A DNA stretch of 64,000 bases. Origin: Desulfopila aestuarii DSM 18488 (GTDB taxonomy: Bacteria; Desulfobacterota; Desulfobulbia; Desulfobulbales; Desulfocapsaceae). The notes below the pieces were generated by a model, which saw only the letters and a list, made by a program, of their open reading frames with translations, made no database searches and had not been told where the DNA came from. The stretch is from the NCBI RefSeq assembly GCF_900143695.1, contig NZ_FRFE01000011.1:112115-176114 (forward strand). Direction: 5' to 3'. Every line of letters begins with the position of its first letter. Position 1 is the first letter of the stretch. Positions 56,706-64,000 of this stretch are shown one piece after another. Both the position numbers and the translations under genes were made by a program.

Positions 56706-57971
56706 ATGAGTTATGATGCTTATAATTTGAGCAGGGAGTATGTCGACGAGCTCTGGCTACGTATGGAGAGACTACTGGAATCAGCATCTCCTGCGGAAAT
56801 GATGGACAATATTCTCCAGAATGTTGGGGTGATGCCTACTCGTGAGCATCTTGCGATGATCATGGACGGCGCATTTTGGACAAGTTTTTCCAGAGATGAA
56901 GGCAATGAGGTTACTGTCTCGATTATCTTTACCGAGGCGGCAAGATCATTTGACACCTTTTTCTTTGACGAACCGATCCCCTTTGATGTGCGAAATCTGG
57001 TCAAGTTGGGAGCTGCGCTGGAAAATCCGCGTGCAGATATCGGGGTCTGGCCCGATGAAGATGGACAATTGCAAATCTGGGGCTTTAAAACCCGTTCAGA
57101 AAATGTTCTCATAGCTAATCTCTGGATTCAAGCCTTGGGCCCGGGGCAAATTCTGGTCACTTTCGGCGGTAAGAGTATTGGAGCGTTGATCAGTAACCAG
57201 GCTGTTTTTGTCGATCATGCCAATCTGATGCGTGCGGTTATGCCGAGGCTTTCTCTTTCCCAGGAAGAGCGGACGAACAAGATGCTCAAAATGGTCCGCT
57301 ACACCTCGCTACTCACAACAGCTCGAGCCATGCGAGGCCATGGCCGTGGCGGAACTCTTCTTGTTGTACCTGATCCAGAGGGATGGCGGCGATCGATTGA
57401 TGCCCCTGTGCCGTACACCGGTGGCGCCAGTTTTCTCGAAAGCGATTATGATGTTTCGCAAAAGCCAACATTACTCGCACCGATAACGGATTTTTTCTCT
57501 GCTCTGATCAAGAAGAAAGAGTCGAGCCAACGGGATAAGCTCTCACGAATGAAAGCACAGGTAGACCAGCAATGCCAACACATTGCCCGATTGACGGCCG
57601 TTGACGGTGCTTTAGCGATGACATTTGACCGTTTTGTTTTCTGTTTTGGTGCAAAGATAATTGCGGCTGAAGGCCAGGATGTGCCGGCTTCACTCAGGGT
57701 TGTCAGGCCCGTTGAGGGCGACACTGGGAGGATTGTCAGTCTGACCGATATTGGTGGCACCCGCCACCAATCTGCCGCGATATTTGCCCACGCCCAGCCC
57801 GGGGCAGTGGCTGTGGTGGCCTCGCAGGATGGCGGGGTGACATTTTTCACTACCGATTCGGAGAATGGTGAGCTTTTCGCTGTCCAGCAAGCCGAATTGG
57901 CGGTAATGCATGAAGGGCTTGGGGCGGCGTATTGGAATTATTTCAGAGTAGCTGAGATGGATTTGCTCTAG
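56706..57971 (+). CDS. Candidate diadenylate cyclase with DACNV-like N-terminal domain
   Basis: A 421-residue soluble protein. The C-terminal 130 residues look like a DisA_N/DAC domain: VDGALAM (D300-A302) is the DGA motif, and DIGGTRHQSAAIFAHAQPGAVAVVASQDGGVTFF is the RHR-motif region with RHQ (353-355). The ~180-residue N-terminal part resembles sensor domains (DACNV) found with DACs. If active it would make c-di-AMP from two ATP. The final R-to-Q change weakens that; the protein could be a binding or pseudo-enzyme. A TTGACA lies 40 bp before the start. Confidence 0.7.
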   Translation: MSYDAYNLSREYVDELWLRMERLLESASPAEMMDNILQNVGVMPTREHLAMIMDGAFWTSFSRDEGNEVTVSIIFTEAARSFDTFFFDEPIPFDVRNLVKLGAALENPRADIGVWPDEDGQLQIWGFKTRSENVLIANLWIQALGPGQILVTFGGKSIGALISNQAVFVDHANLMRAVMPRLSLSQEERTNKMLKMVRYTSLLTTARAMRGHGRGGTLLVVPDPEGWRRSIDAPVPYTGGASFLESDYDVSQKPTLLAPITDFFSALIKKKESSQRDKLSRMKAQVDQQCQHIARLTAVDGALAMTFDRFVFCFGAKIIAAEGQDVPASLRVVRPVEGDTGRIVSLTDIGGTRHQSAAIFAHAQPGAVAVVASQDGGVTFFTTDSENGELFAVQQAELAVMHEGLGAAYWNYFRVAEMDLL

Positions 57972-58021
57972 GTTGCAATTCAAAATGAACTGAGAGCTGG
58001 TTAACTATGAGGAGAACATTC

Positions 58022-58249
58022 ATGACGTGGTTGCGTGTGCTCATACCGTTATTGACGATATTGATGGCGTCCTGCTCGAACTCTGATGAACAGAAAGTGC
58101 AGGAGGAAACAGCGCAGGAGAGGATAGGGCGTGAGGCGGCAGAGCAGATCAAGTCTACCTTGCAGAGCGCTGAAAATGCCCGTGAGTTACAAAATCAGCA
58201 CACCCAGCAGATCGAAGAAGCTGTGCAGCAGAACTCCAAAGAGCAATAA
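58022..58249 (+). CDS. Small lipoprotein
   Basis: A 75-residue protein: MTWLRVLIPLLTILMASC signal and lipobox, then a short helical, charged tail (EETAQERIGREAAEQIKST...) of heptad character. ATG 58022 has AGGAG upstream; the frame start at 58007 overlaps that site. 50 bp after the DAC-like gene, so probably co-transcribed. Function unknown. Confidence 0.7.
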   Translation: MTWLRVLIPLLTILMASCSNSDEQKVQEETAQERIGREAAEQIKSTLQSAENARELQNQHTQQIEEAVQQNSKEQ

Positions 58250-58290
58250 CTGCTTTTATGCATTAAAAAACATCTGCGAACTGTGGTGGC

Positions 58291-58325
58291 AAAAAGGGAG
58301 GCCGGTAGTACCGACCTCCCTTTTT
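58291..58325 (+). terminator. Intrinsic terminator after the small lipoprotein gene
   Basis: AAAAAGGGAGG and CCTCCCTTTTT form an 11-bp stem which encloses CGGTA/TACCG, so a long hairpin ending in TTTTT. It ends the DAC-lipoprotein transcript and insulates the MocR promoter. Confidence 0.85.
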
Positions 58326-58392
58326 GCGTTTTCACATTAAAGTCCTTTTCGGCTACGAAACGTTGTTTTTTTTCTTCCTGACAAATGAAGTA

Positions 58393-58434
58393 TTGACATG
58401 GGGTGAAAATTCGCATATTGATACCGTATCAATA
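58393..58434 (+). promoter_or_regulatory. Promoter with overlapping MocR operator palindrome
   Basis: TTGACA at 58393-58398 is followed after 17 bp by the element TATTGA at 58416. The perfect palindrome TATTGATAC-C-GTATCAATA (58416-58434, 9-bp arms) covers the -10 region. This suggests auto-repression by the GntR/MocR protein encoded just downstream, or regulation by its ligand. Confidence 0.6.
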
Positions 58435-58456
58435 CAGTATAGATATGGTGAATGAT

Positions 58457-59854
58457 ATGTATGAAATTGACAGAGAGCTTGATGTACCCTTATACGTCCA
58501 GATTCGCGACAACATCGTAGCTGCAATGAGTGCAGGTCGGCTGAAGCCTGGGGACAGGCTGCCTTCAGTATGCAGCCTCGCTAAAGAGATTGGCGTTACT
58601 CAGGCAACTATACGACGAGCGCTGCAGGATCTGGTGGATGCGGGCCATACCGAATGTCATGTCGGGCGGGGGACCTTTATCCGCGACGCCAGTGCAGGCT
58701 GTGAGGCAACTGCCTGTACGTATACCGGAACCCTTGAGGAGATTGATGACGAATCTGGGCGTAACTCCATGCGTGGAGATATGCGTGAGCATGCAGCCAG
58801 GCGTCTGCGAAGGAGTGTCAGTAAGGCGTTGTACGATATTATGCCGTTGGCCCATAAGCCTGGGATAATAGCCATGACCAAAGGGACTCCTGATGAAAAA
58901 ATGATACCCGAAGGGTTTTTAGAGGAGCTCTGCCAGTTGACCTTGGAGCGGGGCGCTGCACGTTATGTGCAGGCCACTGATCCAATTGGGTTAGCTGACT
59001 TGCGAGAAGAGATCGCTAGAAGAGCCAGCCGTGATGGTTCCAAAGTTACTCCAGATATGGTGATGATAACGAACGGGGTCATGCAGGCGATCACTTTAGT
59101 TGCCCAGCATTATATGGAATCACGACCGGAAGTTATCTGTGAGACACCTTGTTTTCAGGGTGTTTCAAACTCTTTTGCGGCAATGGGGCATTGGGTTGAG
59201 ACGGTCCGGCGCGATGACAATGGGCCGATGGTTGATCAACTTGAACGGTTTTCTACCCAGGCAAACCGGTTGCTCTATCTTTGTCCCTATGCGCACAACC
59301 CAATGGGCACCAACCTGAGTCCTGACCGTTCTGCATATCTGGTGGAATGGGCCAGGAAAACGGGGAGCGTGCTGATTGTTGATGAAATTTTCAGGGAGCT
59401 GCAGTTTAGCGGGGAAGGTCATCCCAGCCTGATAAGACAACTTGGCGGTGAACAGACGATTGTGGTCAATTCGTTGTCAAAATCCATTATGAGCGGTCTC
59501 CGGATTGGTTGGATAATTACCTCGCCCCGGCGAATTCAGGAACTGGCTCAATTGAAGAAGTTGATGGACCACTCTGCCCCCACGTTTATGCAGGGTATGG
59601 CGTTTTCGCTGTTGCGCTCCGGCAAATTTGAAACGCATACTCAGCAGATGGTTGAATGTTACAAACGTAGAATGAATACCATGCTGAAGTCTTTGCAGAA
59701 GATGATGCCTGCCGGAGTACGCTGGTCTCAACCGGACGGTGGCTTCTCCATATTACTAGAGTTGCCGACCGGATACTCAAGTGTAGCCTTGTTGTTTAGT
59801 GCCATTGATATGGGAGTCTCCTTTCTGCCCGGACCGCTGTTTGACATCGATTAA
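58457..59854 (+). CDS. GntR/MocR-type transcriptional regulator (premature stop)
   Basis: An N-terminal GntR winged helix (LYVQIRDNIVAAMSAGRLKPGDRLPSVCSLAKEIGVTQATIRRALQDL...GRGTFI) is joined to an aminotransferase fold (about 150-465) with PLP lysine in NSLSKSIMSGLRIGW. MocR proteins usually regulate amino-acid or vitamin B6 pathways. The ATG at 58457 with GGTGA at 58447-58451 is chosen. A TAA at 59852-59854 ends it about 50 codons early: the same frame continues as RYVNGLRLSTAWSD...KEGVELLASSIEKFL. The truncation would remove part of the small domain, so activity is uncertain. Confidence 0.85.
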   Translation: MYEIDRELDVPLYVQIRDNIVAAMSAGRLKPGDRLPSVCSLAKEIGVTQATIRRALQDLVDAGHTECHVGRGTFIRDASAGCEATACTYTGTLEEIDDESGRNSMRGDMREHAARRLRRSVSKALYDIMPLAHKPGIIAMTKGTPDEKMIPEGFLEELCQLTLERGAARYVQATDPIGLADLREEIARRASRDGSKVTPDMVMITNGVMQAITLVAQHYMESRPEVICETPCFQGVSNSFAAMGHWVETVRRDDNGPMVDQLERFSTQANRLLYLCPYAHNPMGTNLSPDRSAYLVEWARKTGSVLIVDEIFRELQFSGEGHPSLIRQLGGEQTIVVNSLSKSIMSGLRIGWIITSPRRIQELAQLKKLMDHSAPTFMQGMAFSLLRSGKFETHTQQMVECYKRRMNTMLKSLQKMMPAGVRWSQPDGGFSILLELPTGYSSVALLFSAIDMGVSFLPGPLFDID

Positions 59855-60004
59855 CGTTATGTGAATGGACTTCGGCTTTCAACCGCCTGGTCAGATGAGC
59901 ATGAGATCAAGGAAGGAGTTGAACTGCTGGCCAGCAGTATCGAAAAATTTTTAGCAATGCCGCCATGTGATACCGGTTTGAGCGGCATGGGCGGATTTCA
60001 ATAA
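59855..60004 (+). pseudogene. Detached C-terminal tail of the MocR-type regulator
   Basis: Continues the frame of the regulator after the TAA, with RYVNGLRLSTAW and EHEIKEGVELLASSIEKFL, and then ends at TAA 60002-60004. It restores the usual length of the aminotransferase-like domain. A CAA (Gln) to TAA change would explain it. Confidence 0.75.
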
Positions 60005-60012
60005 GGCCTGTT

Positions 60013-60510
60013 ATGGAAAAAGCATACCACATTACCAAGATGACACGGGCTGACCGGGAGCAGGTCATGGCAATATTCAATTATTATATTGAGCACTCGT
60101 TTGCCGCATATCTCGAAGAGCCATTGCCACTTGAGGCCTATGACAGAATGCTTGAGGCTGCTGCAGGTTATCCGACGGGATTACTCCGTGATGCGACCAA
60201 TACTGTTTTAGGCTTTGGAATGCTTCGTCCCCATAAACCAATCCCCACCTTTCGGCATACTGCTGAGGTGATGTATTTCCTGCATTCAGAATACAGGGAG
60301 AGGGGATTGGGTAAAATGATGCTGCAATATCTTGAATCAGAAGGTCATAAGCAGGGCATTACGACTCTGCTCGCCCACATCTCTTCACGTAACCCGCAAA
60401 GCCTCCAATTTCATGCCAGAAACGGTTTTCGCCAGTGCGGACGTTTTGAAGCAGTGGGAAGAAAAAACAACGAATCGTTTGATACGGTCTGGATGCAAAA
60501 AATGCTCTGA
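60013..60510 (+). CDS. GNAT N-acetyltransferase, phosphinothricin/methionine-sulfoximine acetyltransferase-like
   Basis: A 165-residue GNAT protein. The start YHITKMTRADREQVMAIFNYYIEHSFAAYLEEPL, the FLHSEYRERGLGKMML acetyl-CoA loop and FHARNGFRQCGRF resemble the phosphinothricin acetyltransferase group, which acetylates L-methionine sulfoximine and related amino acids. It starts 8 bp after the MocR remnant and was probably co-transcribed with it. Confidence 0.85.
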   Translation: MEKAYHITKMTRADREQVMAIFNYYIEHSFAAYLEEPLPLEAYDRMLEAAAGYPTGLLRDATNTVLGFGMLRPHKPIPTFRHTAEVMYFLHSEYRERGLGKMMLQYLESEGHKQGITTLLAHISSRNPQSLQFHARNGFRQCGRFEAVGRKNNESFDTVWMQKML

Positions 60511-60564
60511 TGAGCCGGCATCTATGAATGTGAAAATAAAAAACTGAGAAAATGGTACAGAAAA

Positions 60565-60780
60565 ATGAATCCGCAAGTCATAGAATTGATGCTTAGAGAA
60601 AAGCGTGAAGACATGCTTCGCGAAGCGGAGCGACAACGACTTATTACCTTGTACGAAGAGGGACAGCCTCAAATAGACAGTAAAATTGCTGTTGTCGTTG
60701 GCGATATTTTGATTCGGCTGGGGGAACGACTAAAAAAACGTTATGGTCTGAAGGTGGAGATACCGACCACCTCTTTATAA
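60565..60780 (+). CDS. Small protein of unknown function
   Basis: A 71-residue frame: MNPQVIELMLREKREDMLREAERQRLITLYEE, a basic and acidic helix, then VVVGDILIRLGERLKKRYGLKVE. No family is recognised and no strong ribosome-binding site is seen, but the amphipathic character and position downstream of the GNAT gene favour a real gene. Confidence 0.5.
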   Translation: MNPQVIELMLREKREDMLREAERQRLITLYEEGQPQIDSKIAVVVGDILIRLGERLKKRYGLKVEIPTTSL

Positions 60781-61027
60781 ATTTCTGGTGCTACATGTTG
60801 ATCTGCAGGATGTGATTATGGAAAGTTCTAGGAGGTTATAAAGTACTTCATGATAACTGCGAGTTGACTTCAGTGTGGTGTTTATGTCAGACTTGAATGA
60901 AACGGCGAGTGGGAAAATCGATCTTGCCTTTATCTGGGCTAAAAAAATTCCCACAGGTCTCTGCCACGGATGGTAGGGTAGAGACGTTATCTGAAAATGC
61001 AATATAAACGGAACTTCGTAAGATCAC

Positions 61028-61669
61028 ATGCCTGTATCAATTCTCATTGTTGATGATCATCCGGTCATCTGTCACGGCTTGACGCGGATCCTTGAAAAAC
61101 AAGGTGACATGGTCATTATTGGCGAAGCGGGTGACTGGAAAAGTGCACTTGAGGCGGTAAAACTGCATCAGCCTGATGTGGTAATCCTCGATATAACCCT
61201 GCAGGGTATCGATGGTGTCTCCCTGATTAACAGGATGAAAGAGAATGGCGTAAAAACCAGAATTATCATGTACACCATGCATAATAGTCGTGACTATATT
61301 ACCCGGGCATTTCAGGCTGGTGCCCTTGGGTATATCTTGAAAAGCGATAAAATGGAACAGTTGGTGACAGCCATCAGGGAGGTCATGAATGGAAAGGTTT
61401 ATCTGAGCAACAGCCTGTCAGAGACGATCATGACCGATTTGCTGGGGGGGCGAAATATCGCAGAGATAAGTGGAACGTCATCACTTACGCCCAGAGAGTA
61501 TGAAGTGGCTTCACTTGTGTCGCAGGGATTAAGCATTGAACAGATCGGTGAGACATTGTTTATCAGCCCGCAAACTGTACGCGTCCACCGAACGAGAATT
61601 ATGCATAAGCTTTCCTGTAGCGGTGTGCATGAATTGCTGTTGAAATTGCGCGAGTATTTCCCTCAATAA
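61028..61669 (+). CDS. LuxR/NarL-family response regulator (orphan)
   Basis: A 213-residue response regulator. The REC domain has ILIVDDHPV, phospho-acceptor D55 in VVILDIT and K at YILKSD; the C-terminal LuxR helix-turn-helix is SSLTPREYEVASLVSQGLSIEQIGETLFISPQTVRVHRTRIMHKL. No kinase is encoded next to it. It may act with the hybrid kinase elsewhere, but this is only a guess. Confidence 0.93.
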   Translation: MPVSILIVDDHPVICHGLTRILEKQGDMVIIGEAGDWKSALEAVKLHQPDVVILDITLQGIDGVSLINRMKENGVKTRIIMYTMHNSRDYITRAFQAGALGYILKSDKMEQLVTAIREVMNGKVYLSNSLSETIMTDLLGGRNIAEISGTSSLTPREYEVASLVSQGLSIEQIGETLFISPQTVRVHRTRIMHKLSCSGVHELLLKLREYFPQ

Positions 61670-61874
61670 TATATATTGTCCTTATATTTCGGGATAATCC
61701 CCTCTCAGCCATCACGTTCCGATCTCAATGCAGGCGGTCTCTTTGAGGGGGGTGGTCTGTAAAATGAGGTGATGGAGCAATCCTTCCTTTTGAATAATCA
61801 ATGAATATATGATATGACTAAAAAAAAGTAGGTGGAATCCTATCATCGTTAACAACGAATTACGGGAGGTGACT

Positions 61875-62255
61875 ATGACACGGGCAAGCACGTCGTCAGT
61901 ATATGATCTGAACGGACAAATTCATTTTCTTGGTCGGATCTACACTTTCCTTGGCTGGCTGGGCCTGATCGGGTCTGGCTTTCTGCTTTTCGCACTTTTC
62001 TCATCGCAAACGACGCCAGCGGGTGGTACCCAGACGGGATTATTTGGCATCTCACCTCATCTTTCAGTATTCCTGCTCATCTGCTGGTCTATTCTGCTTC
62101 TCAATTTTTCCAAGGACATTACCGGACCACGAAAGTGGTCAACAGGTATTGCTGGTGTGGTTATCGCCGCCATGAACCTCATTTCTGTTCCAGTTGGAAC
62201 GGCAGTTGGGCTTTATACCCTGTGGGTTCTGTTCCAGTATCGGCGTATCCAATAG
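61875..62255 (+). CDS. Small integral membrane protein
   Basis: A 126-residue protein with three to four hydrophobic segments (about 20-45, 63-80, 90-115). ATG 61875 is chosen because GGGAGG stands six bases upstream (61863-61868). No domain is recognised. It precedes an acidic hypothetical gene by 256 bp. Confidence 0.7.
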   Translation: MTRASTSSVYDLNGQIHFLGRIYTFLGWLGLIGSGFLLFALFSSQTTPAGGTQTGLFGISPHLSVFLLICWSILLLNFSKDITGPRKWSTGIAGVVIAAMNLISVPVGTAVGLYTLWVLFQYRRIQ

Positions 62256-62511
62256 TTTGACGGGATAAAGGATGGCTGTGTAGTCCTTGCAGCAACATGG
62301 CAGAGCTGATGTAGCTGTTGCTGCAGTATAGCTCGTTGAGAGACATCGTCTGACATGATTGTTCGTCATCCTGAGAAACTCATTGCCTGTGCCTGCAGGA
62401 CAGGGTAATACGCTGCGTGTACAATAAAGTTACAGAACATTAACAGCTCACAACCACCTTTTGCGGGAAGTAGAGCCTTCAGTACAATACATCATAGGAC
62501 AGTGAGGAATT

Positions 62512-62853
62512 ATGATCAATCGAGCAGCAGTTATTGTGCGCCTGAAAAAACCTTTCATTAACTGGATTAATACGGTCGATCCGTATGATAAACGATCCAG
62601 TGTCACCCTTGAGGAGGCCAATGAAGACAGAACTGTCTACCTGATTGATGATGCTGAGGCTGAGCATGTGGATGAGTGGGTAGATCTCAATTTCATGCAA
62701 CTCTTTGAGTGCGAGCTTGAGGACTGGTATCAGGATGAGTCGCTCTGGCCAGAGAAGATAGACAAAGACCTTTTTGACGCTTGGTGCGAAATCGAGTGTC
62801 ATACCGTGGTCATTGATACCGTCGGTGGAGAGATGAGCGAAAGCGATATCTGA
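62512..62853 (+). CDS. Acidic hypothetical protein
   Basis: A 113-residue protein: MINRAAVIVRLKKPFINWINTVDP, then EEANEDRTVYLIDDAEAEHVDEWVDLNFMQLFECELEDWYQDESLWPEKIDKDLFDAWCEIECHTVVIDT. It looks like a conserved small family in Gram-negatives of unknown function. Strongly acidic in the middle. 24 bp upstream of the cyclase gene, so likely the same transcript. Confidence 0.75.
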   Translation: MINRAAVIVRLKKPFINWINTVDPYDKRSSVTLEEANEDRTVYLIDDAEAEHVDEWVDLNFMQLFECELEDWYQDESLWPEKIDKDLFDAWCEIECHTVVIDTVGGEMSESDI

Positions 62854-62877
62854 AGCGTTTCAATAGATTGAAAAAGA

Positions 62878-63513
62878 ATGAAAATATTTGACCTCACCCA
62901 TCCCATCCAATCCGGGATGCCGGTTTTTCCAGGGACGGAATCACCCGAGATATTGACTGCTTGTACTGTGGAGGAGCATGGATTTCTAGAGAAGAAAATC
63001 AACATGTACTCCCATACGGGAACCCATATCGATGCTCCGGCCCATATGCTGGCAGATGGGTTTACCCTTGATCAGTTTTCTGTCGAAAAGTTCATAGGCC
63101 GGGCCTGCATTTACCGCCATACGACTCGGTCCACCAGAATCGCCATAGAACATCTGCAAGACCTGACTGATCAACTCCATGCTGCTGACTTTTTACTGAT
63201 AGGTACGGGCTGGGATCGGTATTGGGGGCAACCCGAGTACTTTGCAGATTTTCCTGTTTTGGACTCTGCAACCGCGAAATGGCTGCTCCAATTTCAATTG
63301 AAAGGAATTGGACTTGATGTCATTTCAGCCGATGCCATGGATTCTCAGGAATTTCCTGTTCACTTCACCTTGCTCGGTCATGGTCTGGTGATTATCGAAA
63401 ATCTCACCAATATTACGATGCTGCCTGATGGAATCTGTAGCTTTCAATGTTTCCCCCTCAAGCTAAGGGATGCCGACGGCTCCCCAGTAAGAGCTGTTGT
63501 GATAGTGGAGTGA
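62878..63513 (+). CDS. Cyclase family protein (kynurenine formamidase-like)
   Basis: A 211-residue metal-dependent hydrolase of the cyclase family. The HTGTHIDAPAHM motif (about 45-56) carries the metal-binding His and Asp, and VYPG-like MPVFPGTESPEI and GIGLDVISADAMDS complete the fold. Members hydrolyse arylformamides or cyclic amides. The substrate is unknown here. Confidence 0.9.
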   Translation: MKIFDLTHPIQSGMPVFPGTESPEILTACTVEEHGFLEKKINMYSHTGTHIDAPAHMLADGFTLDQFSVEKFIGRACIYRHTTRSTRIAIEHLQDLTDQLHAADFLLIGTGWDRYWGQPEYFADFPVLDSATAKWLLQFQLKGIGLDVISADAMDSQEFPVHFTLLGHGLVIIENLTNITMLPDGICSFQCFPLKLRDADGSPVRAVVIVE

Positions 63514-63525
63514 GCATCTACCGGA

Positions 63526-63632
63526 TGAGAGGGGTGAGGAGTAAGGGGTGAAGTGTAAGGCGAAGGAGGTGAGGGCAGTTTTCTGGTGAAAATGTGCCAC
63601 ATTTTCACCCCTCACGCTTCACTACTCAGCCT
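63526..63632. repeat. Imperfect palindromic intergenic repeat (GTGAGGAGTAAGG type), copy 1
   Basis: Left arm GGGGTGAGGAGTAAGGGGTGA (from 63530) and right arm CCCCTCACGCTTCACTACTC (63608-63628) are imperfect inverted repeats. Within is a perfect 12-bp palindrome with a C centre: GGTGAAAATGTG-C-CACATTTTCACC (63585-63609). Close to the 5S terminator. Confidence 0.55.
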
Positions 63633-63654
63633 GGTTCTGCATTTATCTCAGGAT

Positions 63655-63695
63655 AAAACAAAACGCCCCGATCAGAGTGATCTGATCGGGGCGTT
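63655..63695 (-). terminator. rRNA operon terminator
   Basis: On the minus strand CGCCCCGATCAGA and TCTGATCGGGGCG form a 13-bp hairpin with a TCAC loop, immediately downstream of the 5S, followed by TTTTGTTTT. Ends the rRNA operon. Confidence 0.9.
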
Positions 63696-63705
63696 TGTAT
63701 AAAGA

Positions 63706-63822
<117 letters not shown>

Positions 63823-63831
63823 ATCTCGGCT

Positions 63832-63924
63832 GTGAGGTGTAAGGGGTGAGGGGGAAGGGGACTCGAGTTTCGCGCCGGAGGCGCCAAACTGTACACTCCT
63901 TACTCCTATCACCTAACTCCTCAC
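63832..63924. repeat. Imperfect palindromic intergenic repeat (GTGAGGAGTAAGG type), copy 2
   Basis: Left arm TGTGAGGTGTAAGGGGTGAG (from 63831) and right arm ACTCCTTACTCCTATCACCT (from 63896) are inverted. Shares words with copy 1 near 63526. Lies in the 23S-5S spacer, on the transcript side of the 5S. Confidence 0.5.
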
Positions 63925-63987
63925 TATCAATAAAAAAGATAATCGAATAGTAGAGTAATCAGTAGTCAGTGTTAATCAAAAAAATGT

Positions 63988-64000
63988 GGATAAGCCTCAC
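63988..64000 (-). rRNA. 3' end of 23S rRNA (partial)
   Basis: Minus-strand GTGAGGCTTATCC resembles the universal 23S 3' terminus GTGAGGCTTAACC. Only the last ~13 nt are inside the window; their place upstream of the 5S fits. Confidence 0.55.

Overview
The window looks like a chromosomal segment of a strictly chromosomal, Gram-negative anaerobe, most likely a sulfate-reducing or sulfur-disproportionating Desulfobacterota of the Desulfobulbales type. That placement is inference. It rests on the classic nusA/infB operon with an inserted ylxR, lipoproteins, a complete RND tripartite pump, a two-gene EAL/CBS/GGDEF and PilZ signalling outfit and a tungsten/molybdenum oxidoreductase without a Tat signal. 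I see no phage, conjugative element, intact insertion sequence, CRISPR array or tRNA gene.

Layout. 1-5.9 kb (minus strand): topB-rsfS-thrC-punA-mtaD, running off the left edge. 5.9-6.7 kb: a gene-free stretch with a minus-strand promoter/terminator pair upstream of topB and a plus-strand promoter and intrinsic terminator that define a leader or small RNA ahead of rimP. 6.7-18.3 kb (plus): rimP-nusA-ylxR-infB-rbfA-nrnA-truB-rpsO-pnp, with structured leaders before rpsO and pnp, then dut and a YycJ-type hydrolase. 18.3-24.0 kb (minus): EAL-CBS-GGDEF protein, yhbY, TraB-like membrane protein, MltD-like transglycosylase. 24.4-29.7 kb (plus): an oversized class A penicillin-binding protein and a repeat lipoprotein. 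29.9-30.6 kb: a decayed GAF protein gene. 30.6-36.9 kb (minus): tolC-like, adaptor, RND pump and DUF309 genes. 37-46.5 kb (minus): hypoxanthine-DNA glycosylase, DUF2799 lipoprotein, hybrid histidine kinase, MFS transporter, glyA and a P-type cation ATPase.

46.7-50.4 kb holds the most unusual block: a minus-strand, translationally coupled trio of RLAN/RimK-type ATP-grasp ligase, GNAT acetyltransferase and SET-domain protein, preceded by a fragment of a citrate synthase gene. 50.4-63.5 kb (plus) carries tatD, a PilZ protein and a HEAT-like protein, a molybdopterin oxidoreductase, a Nudix hydrolase, a candidate diadenylate cyclase (DGA motif intact, RHR altered to RHQ), a MocR-type regulator with a palindromic operator and a premature stop, two GNAT/LuxR regulators, small proteins and a metal-dependent cyclase. 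The right edge is the end of an rRNA operon on the minus strand (last bases of 23S, 5S, terminator), flanked by GTGAGGAGTAAGG-type repeats.

Three separate loci (GAF gene, citrate synthase fragment, MocR) carry in-frame nonsense codons. The pattern suggests ongoing gene decay, although read or assembly errors cannot be excluded from the sequence alone. Start sites given here were chosen by ribosome-binding site, coupling and family length, and several differ from the longest possible reading frame.
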